This document shows, piece by piece, positions 9,301 through 17,459 of a stretch of DNA of 64,000 bases. The DNA comes from Aquimarina intermedia (lineage in GTDB: Bacteria > Bacteroidota > Bacteroidia > Flavobacteriales > Flavobacteriaceae): positions 1 to 64,000 of the forward strand of contig NZ_VNHU01000004.1 of assembly GCF_008124785.1 (NCBI RefSeq), written 5' to 3'. A model generated the notes under the pieces. It saw only the letters and a list, made by a program, of their open reading frames with translations, was not told the origin of the DNA and did no database searches. How positions within the stretch are numbered: position 1 is the stretch's first letter; each line of letters starts with the position of its first letter. The translations under genes and the position numbers were made by a program.

Positions 9301-10775
9301 ACAACTCCGTTAAAAATCAACTGAATATTTGGATCATCAATAACTAAACGACCGTCAAATACAGGATCCTTTAATCCACCTACTACCGAGATATTGTTAT
9401 ATGTATAGCCATTAAATTCTAAAGCACTGATATCTCCTTCAATTTTGGTGTCCAGGTTCGCCAAGGTGAATCCGTTACCGTCAACATCAATATTAAATGC
9501 CGCTTTGCCCAACGATTCTTTTCCTAATAGTTGTCCGAGATTAAAACTTTCGGAAATGATATTTCCATTATACGTTGCGTTTTTAGCATTCTCTAGCTCT
9601 CCTAACAATACAAAAGCATAAATTTTACCTAACTGCGAGTAAAAATCCATGTCCAAATCCACTGCGTTGGGAGTAACCATGATGTTTCCCGTCCCACGAA
9701 TACTACCAAACTGATAGAGTTGTTTGGGTAACGAAGAGCCTAGAATGTTTGGCAAAAGATTGACTAAATCGTAATAATTTGTCGTCAGGTTATCAAACTT
9801 ACCATTAAGTTTAAAATTTTTAGGATCAGAGACTGCATTTCGTATATGCAAATCTCCACGAATAATGGTTCGGTCAAGTCCAAGAATATTCGCATCTATT
9901 AATTTAAAATCATTTAATGTCCCCCGTAAAACTGTATTGTCAAACGTGATGGTATGGTCTTTCCCAAATTCCTTATAAAAAGGAATAAGATCGTTTGTAG
10001 ACATATCAGCTTCGGTAAAAGCAGCAGTAATATCAACTTTATTTTCAAAATCGGAAAAATTCTCTTTGGTATAGGAGAGCGCAATTTCTCCCATAATTTT
10101 TGAATCTTGAGTTTCCAGATTAAAATCTCTGAACAACATCTGTGTCTCTGTCAATGAGAACTTTGTTTGCAAATTACTTACATCCAAGCCTCGGGCTTCT
10201 TTTAAGGATAGCGTATTTGTCGTGATATAAAAATCCGGTCCGTCTACCTTCAGATCCTCCGCATCGATAACGATATCCGTAAAATCCAGCACTTCGGGAT
10301 TAGAAATATTTTCATTCACATAACTGAACGCTCCGTTTTCAACAGTAACATCTTCTGCCGTAAGTACGAAACTCGAACGTTCCCGTTTTTTTTCGGTATT
10401 AAATTTTCTTACAAAAATCATAAGGTTATCACTGGACTCACCTTCATAGATTTTCATATTAAAATCCAGACTGTCAATTGCTACAGCACCTAATTCGGGC
10501 TGCCCCTTTGTAATTTCCTTTAGATTGAGAATAGAGCCTTCGATTGCTTTGGCATAGATAAGTGTATCCTTATGATGATCTCTTATAAAAACTTCCTGCA
10601 AATCAAGGTTACCGGAATAGGTCAAACCAATTCTGCCAATACTTAGATCGACATCGTATGTTTCATTGAGGTAATTCGTGAGTTTTTTACCAAAGAAAGT
10701 TTGTATTCCGGGAATCGAAAACAGAATCACCAGAATAGCAAAAATGGCAATTAGAACGGTAAGGGTTCTAATCAA
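6348..10775 (-). CDS. tamB: TamB-type translocation/assembly module protein (AsmA/DUF490)
   Basis: About 1475 residues, typical for Bacteroidota TamB. An N-terminal hydrophobic anchor (VLIAIFAILVILFSIPGIQ) is followed by a very long beta-rich repetitive region and a C-terminal DUF490 domain (AGTLLIEINTNGKFNMWGDF, then YNFRYG and the VVGNVEVEYLFN end). TamB-like proteins span the periplasm as a lipid-conducting groove and support outer-membrane protein or lipid transport. The start given is a TTG. The same frame stays open upstream to 10862 and encodes a basic stretch (KVKTIIRIKKFGK) suited to precede the anchor, but it contains only ATN codons, so the true start is uncertain. It is divergent from tsaD and followed by pfkA. 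Confidence 0.93.
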   Translation of the reverse strand: MIRTLTVLIAIFAILVILFSIPGIQTFFGKKLTNYLNETYDVDLSIGRIGLTYSGNLDLQEVFIRDHHKDTLIYAKAIEGSILNLKEITKGQPELGAVAIDSLDFNMKIYEGESSDNLMIFVRKFNTEKKRERSSFVLTAEDVTVENGAFSYVNENISNPEVLDFTDIVIDAEDLKVDGPDFYITTNTLSLKEARGLDVSNLQTKFSLTETQMLFRDFNLETQDSKIMGEIALSYTKENFSDFENKVDITAAFTEADMSTNDLIPFYKEFGKDHTITFDNTVLRGTLNDFKLIDANILGLDRTIIRGDLHIRNAVSDPKNFKLNGKFDNLTTNYYDLVNLLPNILGSSLPKQLYQFGSIRGTGNIMVTPNAVDLDMDFYSQLGKIYAFVLLGELENAKNATYNGNIISESFNLGQLLGKESLGKAAFNIDVDGNGFTLANLDTKIEGDISALEFNGYTYNNISVVGGLKDPVFDGRLVIDDPNIQLIFNGVVDMDKTINNYDFVANVEYIDLNTLNLFTRDSLSIFKGDVIMDMKGSGINDVVGTISFQETLYKNQKSDYYFEDFEVVSSFDTDNVRTISINSPDIIQGSVRGKFRFENVYDLFRNSIASLYTNFEPVAITDDEFMEFNFNIYNKIVDVFLPEIQFAPNTFIKGRVESNDSEFKLTFKSPSIKAFDNLFEKVDIQVDNKNPIFNTYVAIDSIDSNFYDASEFSLINVTLKDTLFMRSEFKGGTNNEDNFNLEFYHTINEDNKSVIGLRKSDFTFKGYTWYANHNKSKSDNKIIFDNRFETVRIRPISLTHKNEKIEISGVTKGSDFKDIKAVFSDVDLYKITPSLDSLRFKGVVDGNLRVFQEEGVYFPSSTITIEDLQINTSKLGELKLNVAGNESLTQYNINTKLTDSTGVKTFSAIGGIDVGEDSSNINLNIGLNGLDMSGFSALGGIVLDNLRGTASGRASVTGDYVNPNINGNLVLNNAGLRIPYLNVDLALEDNARISLNKQNFIFEDIAITDTKYNSKGTLGGFIRHKRFSKWYLGLKLDADRLLVLDTEEDEFSLYYGTAFISGDAKIHGPSDELVIDVNATTEKGTVFKIPLNESESLGESSYIHFLSPEEKKARLAGEEIIIEEVKGLELNFDLDVNRNAEVEIVIDKNTGSSLKGRGAGTLLIEINTNGKFNMWGDFYAYEGVYNFRYGAFVEKVFNVRSGGSINWDGSPTRAVLNLSAVYRTEANPAVLLENATFNKKIPVEVVVDLKGELVQPDLDFNIEFPFLNSIVKSELEYRLESESARELQALSLVTQGQFYNDFTLGQNAITGNLVERASSLVNGIFSGEDDKFQVGLNYTQGDRVLDEETSDQFGVTLSTKINNRILINGQVGVPVGGVSESVVVGNVEVEYLFNEQGTLRGKIFNRENDIQYIGKNNGYTQGVGLSYSVDFDNFNELWKKIFATREEKESLVKKDSVAVEKRPEYINFTNKKTTN

Positions 10776-10790
10776 TATCTTCCCGAATTT

Positions 10791-10818
10791 TTTGATACGT
10801 ATTATTGTTTTAACTTTG
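10791..10818 (+). promoter_or_regulatory. Probable promoter of tsaD
   Basis: TAACTTTG at 10811-10818 is an exact TAnnTTTG Bacteroidota -7 element, with TTTG at 10791-10794 upstream (16-bp spacer, shorter than the usual 19-20). It lies 39 bp before the tsaD start. It also overlaps the possible 5' extension of tamB on the other strand. Confidence 0.55.
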
Positions 10819-10856
10819 CTGACAATATTAACAATTTCTATGCCCTTTTCCTCATA

Positions 10857-11879
10857 ATGAGTTCACAAAATATATACATCCTGGCAATTGAATCATCTTG
10901 TGATGATACCTCTGCAGCTGTACTATGCAACGATAAAGTATTGTCAAATGTTGTGGCAACACAAAAAATTCATGAACAATATGGTGGTGTAGTTCCAGAA
11001 CTTGCTTCACGTGCGCATCAGCAACACATTGTACCTGTGATAGATCAGGCTATTAAGCAAGCAGGAATTACCAAAAAAGATCTACATGCTATTGCGTTTA
11101 CCAAAGGTCCGGGTCTTATGGGTTCATTATTAGTTGGCACTTCTTTTGCCAAGTCCCTGGCGCTCGCTTTGAACATTCCGTTAATCGCGGTAAATCACAT
11201 GCAAGCCCATATTTTAGCTCATTTTATCAAAGAAGACGGGTATAAAACACCGCAATTTCCGTTTTTGGCAATGACCATCAGTGGCGGACATACGCAAATT
11301 ATAGAAGTCCGGGGTTATTTTGATATGAAAGTAATCGGCGAAACAATTGATGATGCCGTGGGCGAAGCTTTTGATAAAAGTGCCAAGATTCTCGGTTTTC
11401 CTTATCCGGGAGGTCCTTTAATTGATAAGTATGCTAAACTTGGAAATCCAAAGGCATTTCCCTTTACCAAACCTAAGGTTGACGGACTAAATTTTAGTTT
11501 TAGCGGACTTAAAACAGGGGTATTATATTTTATTCAAAAGAAAGTAAAAGAAAATCCAGATTTTATTACAACCAATCGTGATGACATCTGTGCTTCAATT
11601 CAATATACTATTGTTAATATCCTGACTGATAAGCTGAAAAAAGCAGTCAAGCAGACGGGCATTACTCAAATTGCTATTGGGGGTGGTGTATCTGCCAACT
11701 CCGGTATCCGAGAAGCTCTACAAAAAGCCGAACAAAATTGGGGATGGACTACGTATGTGCCAAAATTTGAATATACCACTGATAATGCAGCGATGATTGG
11801 TATTGTAGGGTATTTAAAATATCTCAACAAGGATTTTACCGATATGAGTGTGGTTGCCAAAGCCCGAATGAAATTTTAA
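10857..11879 (+). CDS. tsaD: tRNA N6-threonylcarbamoyladenosine transferase TsaD
   Basis: A 340-residue protein, the expected length. TsaD transfers the threonylcarbamoyl group from TC-AMP to A37 of ANN-decoding tRNAs, with TsaB and TsaE as partners (not in this window). Visible signatures are AIESSCDDTSAAV at the N-terminus, the metal-binding HMQAH (114-118), the SGGHTQI nucleotide motif, the GEAFDKSAKILG loop and IGGGVSANSG near the C-terminus. It is the first gene of a plus-strand run with rsmE 15 bp downstream. Divergent pairing with tamB is a common arrangement in Flavobacteriia. Confidence 0.97.
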   Translation: MSSQNIYILAIESSCDDTSAAVLCNDKVLSNVVATQKIHEQYGGVVPELASRAHQQHIVPVIDQAIKQAGITKKDLHAIAFTKGPGLMGSLLVGTSFAKSLALALNIPLIAVNHMQAHILAHFIKEDGYKTPQFPFLAMTISGGHTQIIEVRGYFDMKVIGETIDDAVGEAFDKSAKILGFPYPGGPLIDKYAKLGNPKAFPFTKPKVDGLNFSFSGLKTGVLYFIQKKVKENPDFITTNRDDICASIQYTIVNILTDKLKKAVKQTGITQIAIGGGVSANSGIREALQKAEQNWGWTTYVPKFEYTTDNAAMIGIVGYLKYLNKDFTDMSVVAKARMKF

Positions 11880-11894
11880 AACAATCCTGAGACC

Positions 11895-12599
11895 ATGCAA
11901 TTATTTTACAGCACAGATCTTACAGAACAGGCTTCGACCTATTCATTTTCGAAGGAAGAAAGTAAACATATACATAAAGTCCTTCGTAAATCTGAAGGGG
12001 ATCGTTTGCATGTTACAAACGGTAAAGGCTTGTTATGCAAAGGAATCATCACGTTTGCCAATGCGCAACGCTGTGATATCCTGATTGAGGAAACCCACCT
12101 CACTCCGCCCAAACCTTACCGGTTGCACATGGTGGTAGCTCCTGTAAAAATGAATGATCGCTTTGAGTGGTTTCTGGAAAAAGCTACAGAGATTGGTGTA
12201 GACGAAATTACGCCGATTCTTTGTGATCATAGCGAACGTAAAGTAATTAAACCCGAGCGTTATGAAAAAATTCTGCAAAGCGCTATGAAACAATCACAGC
12301 AAACCTTTCTTCCTAAATTAAATGGGTTGATTCCGTTTTCTGAGTTTCTTACGCAAGAGCAAAAAGGTATCTTGTGTATTGCACACTGCGAAGATGGTCA
12401 AAAACAAAATTTAAAAACCTTGGTTGTCCCCAAACAGGAGATCACCATACTGATCGGACCCGAAGGTGACTTTTCGCCTGACGAAATCCAAAAGGCACTG
12501 AATTATAAATTTCAACCGATAACGCTTGGAGCAACGCGCTTGCGAACAGAAACGGCCGCTATTGCAGCTGTTCACAGTGTTGCGTTTATTAATTCGTAA
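11895..12599 (+). CDS. rsmE: 16S rRNA (uracil-1498-N3)-methyltransferase RsmE
   Basis: A 234-residue protein of the SPOUT fold. RsmE methylates U1498 of 16S rRNA in the assembled 30S subunit using SAM. The N-terminal PUA-like part contains EESKHIHKVLRKSEGD. The C-terminal knotted domain shows ILIGPEGDFSPDEI (IGPEG at 187-191) and LGATRLRTET (211-220), the SAM-binding knot of the family. It begins 15 bp after tsaD and is likely co-transcribed with it. A 156-bp gap follows before the DUF4159 gene. Confidence 0.96.
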   Translation: MQLFYSTDLTEQASTYSFSKEESKHIHKVLRKSEGDRLHVTNGKGLLCKGIITFANAQRCDILIEETHLTPPKPYRLHMVVAPVKMNDRFEWFLEKATEIGVDEITPILCDHSERKVIKPERYEKILQSAMKQSQQTFLPKLNGLIPFSEFLTQEQKGILCIAHCEDGQKQNLKTLVVPKQEITILIGPEGDFSPDEIQKALNYKFQPITLGATRLRTETAAIAAVHSVAFINS

Positions 12600-12755
12600 G
12601 GAATTAAACATGTAGTTTTAAAAATTTTTCGTGGAATTCAGACATATTTTTATCAGTATCATCTATAAAATATCGCTGCGTTAATAGTATCTAAACGTTA
12701 GCTTCCCTGATTAAATTTTTAGTACTTTTAACATCTAATTAGAGTTTGTAAGTGT

Positions 12756-13394
12756 ATGAAAATTCTTTGTAGTCTCTTATTCATAGTTAGCATCGCCATA
12801 CAGGCACAGGAAATTGCAGTATTACATTATAAAGGTGGTGGGGATTGGTATAGTAACCCTACTGCACTCCCTAACTTAATTACCTTTTGCAACAAAACAA
12901 TCGGTACAGTCATTGACACAAAACCTGAGGTGGTAACACCGGATAGCTCTGATCTTTATAATTACCCTTATATACACATGACTGGCCATGGCAATGTCTA
13001 CTTTAGTGAATCAGAAGCTCAGAATCTACGTGCGTACCTCATGAGTGGTGGTTTTTTACATATTGATGATAACTATGGGATGGAACCGTTTATTAGAAAA
13101 GAATTGATAAAGGTTTTTCCTGATAAAGAATTAGTAAACTTGTCTCCCTCACATCCTATCTTTTCAACTGCTTTTCCGTTCAAAGACGGATTGCCTAAAA
13201 TTCATGAACATGACGGTAGCGCTCCGCAAGCGTTGGCAATTATGGAGAATAACCGTGTTGTTCTGCTATTTACTTTTGAAAGTGATCTTGGTGACGGATG
13301 GGAAAGTCCTGAAGTACATAATGACCCGGAAGACGTTCGCCTAAAAGCCTTGCAAATGGGAGCGAACATTATTAAATACGCATTTAACTACTAA
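12756..13394 (+). CDS. DUF4159 domain secreted protein
   Basis: A 212-residue protein with a signal peptide (MKILCSLLFIVSIAIQAQ) and a DUF4159 domain for the rest: LHYKGGGDWYSNP, then YPYIHMTGHGNV and GGFLHIDDNYGM. The domain has a class I glutamine-amidotransferase-like fold but its function is unknown. In Bacteroidota it is regularly found beside RNA-methylation genes, as here between rsmE and a SpoU methyltransferase. Its stop codon overlaps the ATG of the next gene by one base (TAATG), indicating coupled translation. It probably has its own promoter in the 156 bp before it (TACTTTTA lies upstream). Confidence 0.88.
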   Translation: MKILCSLLFIVSIAIQAQEIAVLHYKGGGDWYSNPTALPNLITFCNKTIGTVIDTKPEVVTPDSSDLYNYPYIHMTGHGNVYFSESEAQNLRAYLMSGGFLHIDDNYGMEPFIRKELIKVFPDKELVNLSPSHPIFSTAFPFKDGLPKIHEHDGSAPQALAIMENNRVVLLFTFESDLGDGWESPEVHNDPEDVRLKALQMGANIIKYAFNY

Positions 13395-13909
13395 TGACCC
13401 AGCAATTACATCATACCTCTGATGCTTTTCAGAAAAGAGCGCATCCTATCGTTTTAATCTGTGATCATATAGGTTCTCCCGCTAATATTGGGAGTATTTT
13501 TAGACTTGCCGACAGTTTTGGTGTCTCTCATATTTATTTTATTGGGGAACATATTGCTATAGAGAGTAAACGTATGGAACGTACTGCCAGAGCAACACAT
13601 AAAATAGTTTCGTATGATGTGCTTCCTGATGCTACCTCCCTGTTACCTGAATTAAGGGGTAAAGGATATGCAGTAGTAGCGCTGGAAATTACCGATACCA
13701 GTACACCAATCCATAACTATAAAATAAATCAGGAGCAACCCATTGCGTTGATTCTGGGAGAAGAAAATACAGGCGTATCTCAAGAATTATTAGCGCAGGC
13801 TGATACGTCGGTTCATATTAATATGTATGGCAACAATAGTAGCATGAATGTAGCAATGGCTACAGGCATCGCTTTATATGAATTAACAACACAACTTAAC
13901 CATGTCTAA
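13394..13909 (+). CDS. SpoU/TrmH-family RNA 2'-O-methyltransferase
   Basis: A 171-residue protein, the short single-domain SPOUT form. It carries the three family motifs: motif 1 GSPANIGSIFRLADSFGV, motif 2 IALILGEENTGVSQELL and motif 3 NNSSMNVAMATGIALYE. Such enzymes methylate the 2'-O of a ribose in tRNA or rRNA with SAM, using a trefoil-knot dimer. The exact target cannot be read from sequence; TrmL- or TrmH-like activity is possible. It overlaps the DUF4159 gene by 1 base and the AI-2E transporter gene by 8 bases, so all three are one operon. Confidence 0.93.
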   Translation: MTQQLHHTSDAFQKRAHPIVLICDHIGSPANIGSIFRLADSFGVSHIYFIGEHIAIESKRMERTARATHKIVSYDVLPDATSLLPELRGKGYAVVALEITDTSTPIHNYKINQEQPIALILGEENTGVSQELLAQADTSVHINMYGNNSSMNVAMATGIALYELTTQLNHV

Positions 13910-15011
13910 CTCACCCAACCGTATTCATTCAAAAGCAATTACCCTCGGGATACTCAAAGCTGTAGGGGTACTTGTAGCTGTAGCTGTCGTACTTTGGTTT
14001 TTATACAAGATTCAGTCTGTATTGGTGTATATAGCCTTTGCAGCAGTCATCTCTCTTATGGGTCGGCCATTGGTAGTTTTTTTTAAACGCCGATTGCATT
14101 TTAGAAATACCATTGCAGTTATCTGTACCCTGTTCATAATTACCATTCTCTTTCTAAGTATATTTACGCTGTTTATTCCAATAGTTATCGAACAGGCTCA
14201 ATTGATTGGTGAAATAAATATTGAAAATGTAGGTGATGATCTGGATCAGCTTAACAATCAAATTAGTGAATTCTTTGGAATTAATCGTCTTAGTTTTGTC
14301 GAATTAGTTAAGCAATCAGACCTGGTTAACTTTATTAATTTCAGGTCTATCCCAGATATGGTCAACTCTTTTCTCAACATCTTTGGTTCCGTAATGTTGG
14401 GCATTTTTTCTATTCTTTTTATCTCTTTCTTTTTCTTAAAGGACAGTCAGATTCTGGAAGGTAGTTTACTTGCCTTTGCACAACAGGGTGACGAGGGAAA
14501 ATTTAGAACTGCATTTAACAAGATTAAAGACCTGTTATCAAGATATTTTGTTGGACTCCTTTTGCAGATCACCATCATATTTGTACTCTACACGATCTTA
14601 CTTTTAGTTTTTGGTATCAACAATGCCATCGCCATTGCATTAATTGCGGCTATTTTTAATATCATACCCTATATCGGACCCTTAGTCGGCGGGATGTTTA
14701 TTATTGTACTGGCAACAACCAGTAATTTGGGAATGGATTTTTCTACAGTAATCTTCCCAAAACTCGTCTATATCGTCATTGGCTATATGATCGTTCAACT
14801 GGTGGATAATTTCTTTAATCAACCTATTATTTTCGGAAACAGTGTAAAATCGCATCCATTAGAGATCTTTTTGGTCATTATTATCGGCGGTTTACTTTTT
14901 GGAATTGGAGGCATGATCGTAGCGATACCTGCTTATACTTCGTTAAAAGTGATTGCAAAAGAATTTTGGTCAGAATATAAGATCGTTGCTAAACTCACAA
15001 AAGATTTGTAA
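13902..15011 (+). CDS. AI-2E family transporter (YdiK/PerM-like)
   Basis: A 369-residue integral membrane protein with about eight hydrophobic segments (two near residues 15-60, one at ~65-95, a pair at ~155-180, then four from ~215 on). The conserved FNIIPYIGPLVGG loop and the LDNFFNQPIIFG-like segment (VDNFFNQPIIFGNSVKSHPLEIF) identify the family. Members are secondary exporters; some move autoinducer-2 or Na+/H+, but the substrate in Bacteroidota is unknown. It starts 8 bases inside the SpoU gene and ends directly at the GTG of the next gene, so translation is coupled on both sides. Confidence 0.92.
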   Translation: MSNSPNRIHSKAITLGILKAVGVLVAVAVVLWFLYKIQSVLVYIAFAAVISLMGRPLVVFFKRRLHFRNTIAVICTLFIITILFLSIFTLFIPIVIEQAQLIGEINIENVGDDLDQLNNQISEFFGINRLSFVELVKQSDLVNFINFRSIPDMVNSFLNIFGSVMLGIFSILFISFFFLKDSQILEGSLLAFAQQGDEGKFRTAFNKIKDLLSRYFVGLLLQITIIFVLYTILLLVFGINNAIAIALIAAIFNIIPYIGPLVGGMFIIVLATTSNLGMDFSTVIFPKLVYIVIGYMIVQLVDNFFNQPIIFGNSVKSHPLEIFLVIIIGGLLFGIGGMIVAIPAYTSLKVIAKEFWSEYKIVAKLTKDL

Positions 15012-16205
15012 GTGAATACCAAGCTATTGCTCCCCGAAGTACAGGATTTTATTTTTAAAACCTCTAACGAGTCCGTAGATCTTACTAAACTGATCTTGGC
15101 AGGAAGTCCGTTTGAAGGTATTACCATACAAGAGCTGGCGCAACAAATTGCGGGTCGACAAAAGGCCTTACAAAAACTAAACTCCTGGGCCTCGTGTCGT
15201 GATATTATTTATCCGCCTACCCTTAATCTGGAACAAACTTCATCTGATACCACCGCAACTTATAAAAGTACATTGGTAAGCGGCGACTCCTTGATTGATC
15301 TTACTGGAGGTTGGGGTGTTGATGCATTTGCCTTTAGCCAACAAATACATCAGGTGCTTCATTGTGAACTCAATCCAACGCTCAGTGAACTTGCTACTCA
15401 CAATTTTAAGATCCGTAAAGCAAACAATATTAAAACAAAATGCGGAGATGGATTAGAGGTGCTTAAAACAAGTGAAAAACTCGATTGGATCTACGTTGAT
15501 CCCTCTCGACGATCAGATACAAAGGGAAAAGTTTTCTTTTTACAAGATTGTCTGCCGGATGTTACTGTGCATCAGGAACTTTTTTTTGAAAAAGCCGATA
15601 ATATCCTTATTAAGACCTCTCCGCTCCTAGATCTCCAACACGGAATCGAAACTTTAAAGCATGTAGCTAAGATTCACGTCGTGGCTGTAAACAACGAGGT
15701 AAAAGAATTGCTTTGGGTACTAAAGAAGGATCACACAGGGTCTGTCAAAATTACCACGGCTAATATACACAAGCAAGGAACTGATATATTCACGTTCAAA
15801 TACGGAAGTCGTACCTTACAACAAGTATCCTATGGATTACCTTCAGACTATTTGTATGAACCGAATGCCGCAATTTTAAAAAGTGGTAGTTTTGCTAACG
15901 TAGGAGAAACATACGAGCTTGATAAATTGCATCCCAATAGTCATCTCTATACATCCCATACCCGCGTTACCTTCCCCGGAAGGGTTTTTGAAATCATAGA
16001 GGTCATCCCGTTTTCAAAAAAAGAAGTAAAGGGACTGGGCATCACCAAGGCTAATATAACAATCCGTAATTTTCCTGATACCGTTGCTACGCTGCGTAAA
16101 CGGCTCAAAATAAAGGACGGCGGAGAGGATTATTTATTTTTTACAACAGATCTTAATGAGCGAAAGATTGTAATACATGTCAAAAAAAATAGCGACGCAA
16201 TCTAA
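15012..16205 (+). CDS. Class I SAM-dependent methyltransferase with THUMP-like C-terminus
   Basis: A 397-residue protein starting at GTG directly after the upstream stop. The N-terminal helical part (~1-85) is followed by a Rossmann methyltransferase: motif I LIDLTGGWGVDAFAFS, acidic loop HCELNP and the catalytic-region WIYVDPSRRSDTKGK. A C-terminal THUMP-like domain ends in FPDTVATLRKRLKIKDGGEDYLFFTT. The family (Bacteroidota-wide) is presumed to modify RNA, but the target is not known. It is last gene of the operon; its stop codon sits in the loop of a strong terminator hairpin. Confidence 0.9.
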   Translation: MNTKLLLPEVQDFIFKTSNESVDLTKLILAGSPFEGITIQELAQQIAGRQKALQKLNSWASCRDIIYPPTLNLEQTSSDTTATYKSTLVSGDSLIDLTGGWGVDAFAFSQQIHQVLHCELNPTLSELATHNFKIRKANNIKTKCGDGLEVLKTSEKLDWIYVDPSRRSDTKGKVFFLQDCLPDVTVHQELFFEKADNILIKTSPLLDLQHGIETLKHVAKIHVVAVNNEVKELLWVLKKDHTGSVKITTANIHKQGTDIFTFKYGSRTLQQVSYGLPSDYLYEPNAAILKSGSFANVGETYELDKLHPNSHLYTSHTRVTFPGRVFEIIEVIPFSKKEVKGLGITKANITIRNFPDTVATLRKRLKIKDGGEDYLFFTTDLNERKIVIHVKKNSDAI

Positions 16206-16222
16206 GATTACGCCACTATTTT
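16186..16222. terminator. Bidirectional terminator with stop codon in its loop
   Basis: AAAATAGCGACGCAATC (16186-16202) pairs with GATTACGCCACTATTTT (16206-16222): 14 of 17 Watson-Crick pairs plus three G-U pairs, and the three-base loop is the TAA stop codon of the methyltransferase gene. A-rich and T-rich ends on both sides serve both the plus-strand operon and the convergent minus-strand gene ending at 16242. Confidence 0.8.
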
Positions 16223-16241
16223 CACTAAATATATCTAACTA

Positions 16242-16721
16242 TTAAAATGAGCTTACTGCTTTTTCAACTTTAAAAAAGTCTTCATCTTCTTTTTCAATCA
16301 TGTAATCCTTATCCTCTACAGAGTAATTAAACTCTCTACCTTTAACTCGGATCAAGAAACCATCTTTTGCAGGAAAGATATTAAAATCTTTGTCTGCTTC
16401 CTTAATGTACGATAGCTCAATTACATTATCAAATGCATCGTTATTATCATCATTAATTGAGATTACCTTAGTCACCATTTCTGGAGTTTCTACACGATCC
16501 TGATTTACTTTATCTATATCATTTTCGTCCAGTTTTACCGGGCTCATCTCTTTATTTTTGATCTTTACGACATAGGGCATCTTTTTATCCCCTTTATCAA
16601 TCTCGTACGTCTTTTCGATCGTTTCTTTTGTTAGCTCTATACTTTGATCCTGTGCACTTGCAATCGAAACTAAATTCAATGTAAAGGCAAAGGCCATCAT
16701 TTTTAATGCTGTAATATTCAT
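16242..16721 (-). CDS. Secreted protein of unknown function
   Basis: A 159-residue protein with a signal peptide (MNITALKMMAFAFTLNLVSIASAQ) followed by a charged, Asp/Glu/Lys-rich mature part with no family I recognise. It contains beta-type segments such as MPYVVKIKNKEMSPVKL and DGFLIRVKGREFNYSV. Probably periplasmic. It stands alone downstream of the YtxH gene (75-bp gap) and is convergent with the methyltransferase operon. Confidence 0.7.
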   Translation of the reverse strand: MNITALKMMAFAFTLNLVSIASAQDQSIELTKETIEKTYEIDKGDKKMPYVVKIKNKEMSPVKLDENDIDKVNQDRVETPEMVTKVISINDDNNDAFDNVIELSYIKEADKDFNIFPAKDGFLIRVKGREFNYSVEDKDYMIEKEDEDFFKVEKAVSSF

Positions 16722-16796
16722 AAGTATGTGGTATTTAAATTAATAATTGGTATGCTTCTTCACTAATTCCGGTAAAGGATGGTTAGTCCTTAGTAA

Positions 16797-17126
16797 TTAA
16801 TTAGAAGATATAACTTCGTTACGTTTCTTCAACGTTTCTAATTTCTTTTCGAGAGAAGTAATTACGTCATCAGCTTTTACACTCATGTTACTTACCAGTC
16901 CATCTAATTCATTTTCAAACTCAGCCTTTTTAGAGGTAAATCGTGAGTTGATTTCTGTTGAAAAAGCGTTGGCTTTGTCCATGATATCACCTTTAGCATC
17001 TACAGCTTTTTTCTGTATTTTGGTTCTGGTGTTTTTACCCTTGTCCGGAGCAAATAAAATTCCGATTGCGGTACCTACTGCTGCTGCTGATAATACTCCT
17101 AAAATTGTGTTGCTTCTGTTTGACAT
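16797..17126 (-). CDS. YtxH domain small membrane protein
   Basis: A 109-residue protein. An N-terminal glycine-rich hydrophobic segment (LGVLSAAAVGTAIGILFAPDKGK) is the YtxH signature. It is followed by a long amphipathic helix with Lys/Glu/Asp heptads ending in LEKKLETLKKRNEV, likely a coiled coil. YtxH proteins are general-stress proteins of the inner membrane with no known enzymatic role. The start at 17126 follows a T-rich leader. The neighbouring secreted protein is on the same strand. Confidence 0.88.
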   Translation of the reverse strand: MSNRSNTILGVLSAAAVGTAIGILFAPDKGKNTRTKIQKKAVDAKGDIMDKANAFSTEINSRFTSKKAEFENELDGLVSNMSVKADDVITSLEKKLETLKKRNEVISSN

Positions 17127-17459
17127 GTTTTTTTTATTTTAAGTTAATAGTCTACTTTATGTATTGAGTTGCTTTTGATTGGTATATTATGTATTTCCAG
17201 CAATTCAACAGTGTAAAGATACTATCAAACAGCCTTGGTATAATGGAGTTTAACGCTGTTTAACCCTTATTAATACTAGTTAACAGAAGTAAATGTTAAA
17301 TTGAAAACGGAGTGTTAAAGGCTTTAAGTATTGTTTTGCTTTCGCGAAAGAAAATGCTGTTGAGAATTGTTTTATACCCTCTAATATGTGTGTATTTTAT
17401 ATAAAACGCATCGCAATAATTGGAGAGAGATTACTAAATTTAAAAAAAAATCTACCAGT
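17127..17459. other. Intergenic region with CTTTCGCGAAAG palindrome
   Basis: About 330 bases between divergent genes. The only feature I can point to is the perfect 12-bp palindrome CTTTCGCGAAAG at 17339-17350. This sequence is frequent in some Flavobacteriaceae genomes and may be an iterated palindrome rather than an operator. An in-frame GTG at 17388 upstream of the next gene is a less likely start. Confidence 0.5.
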
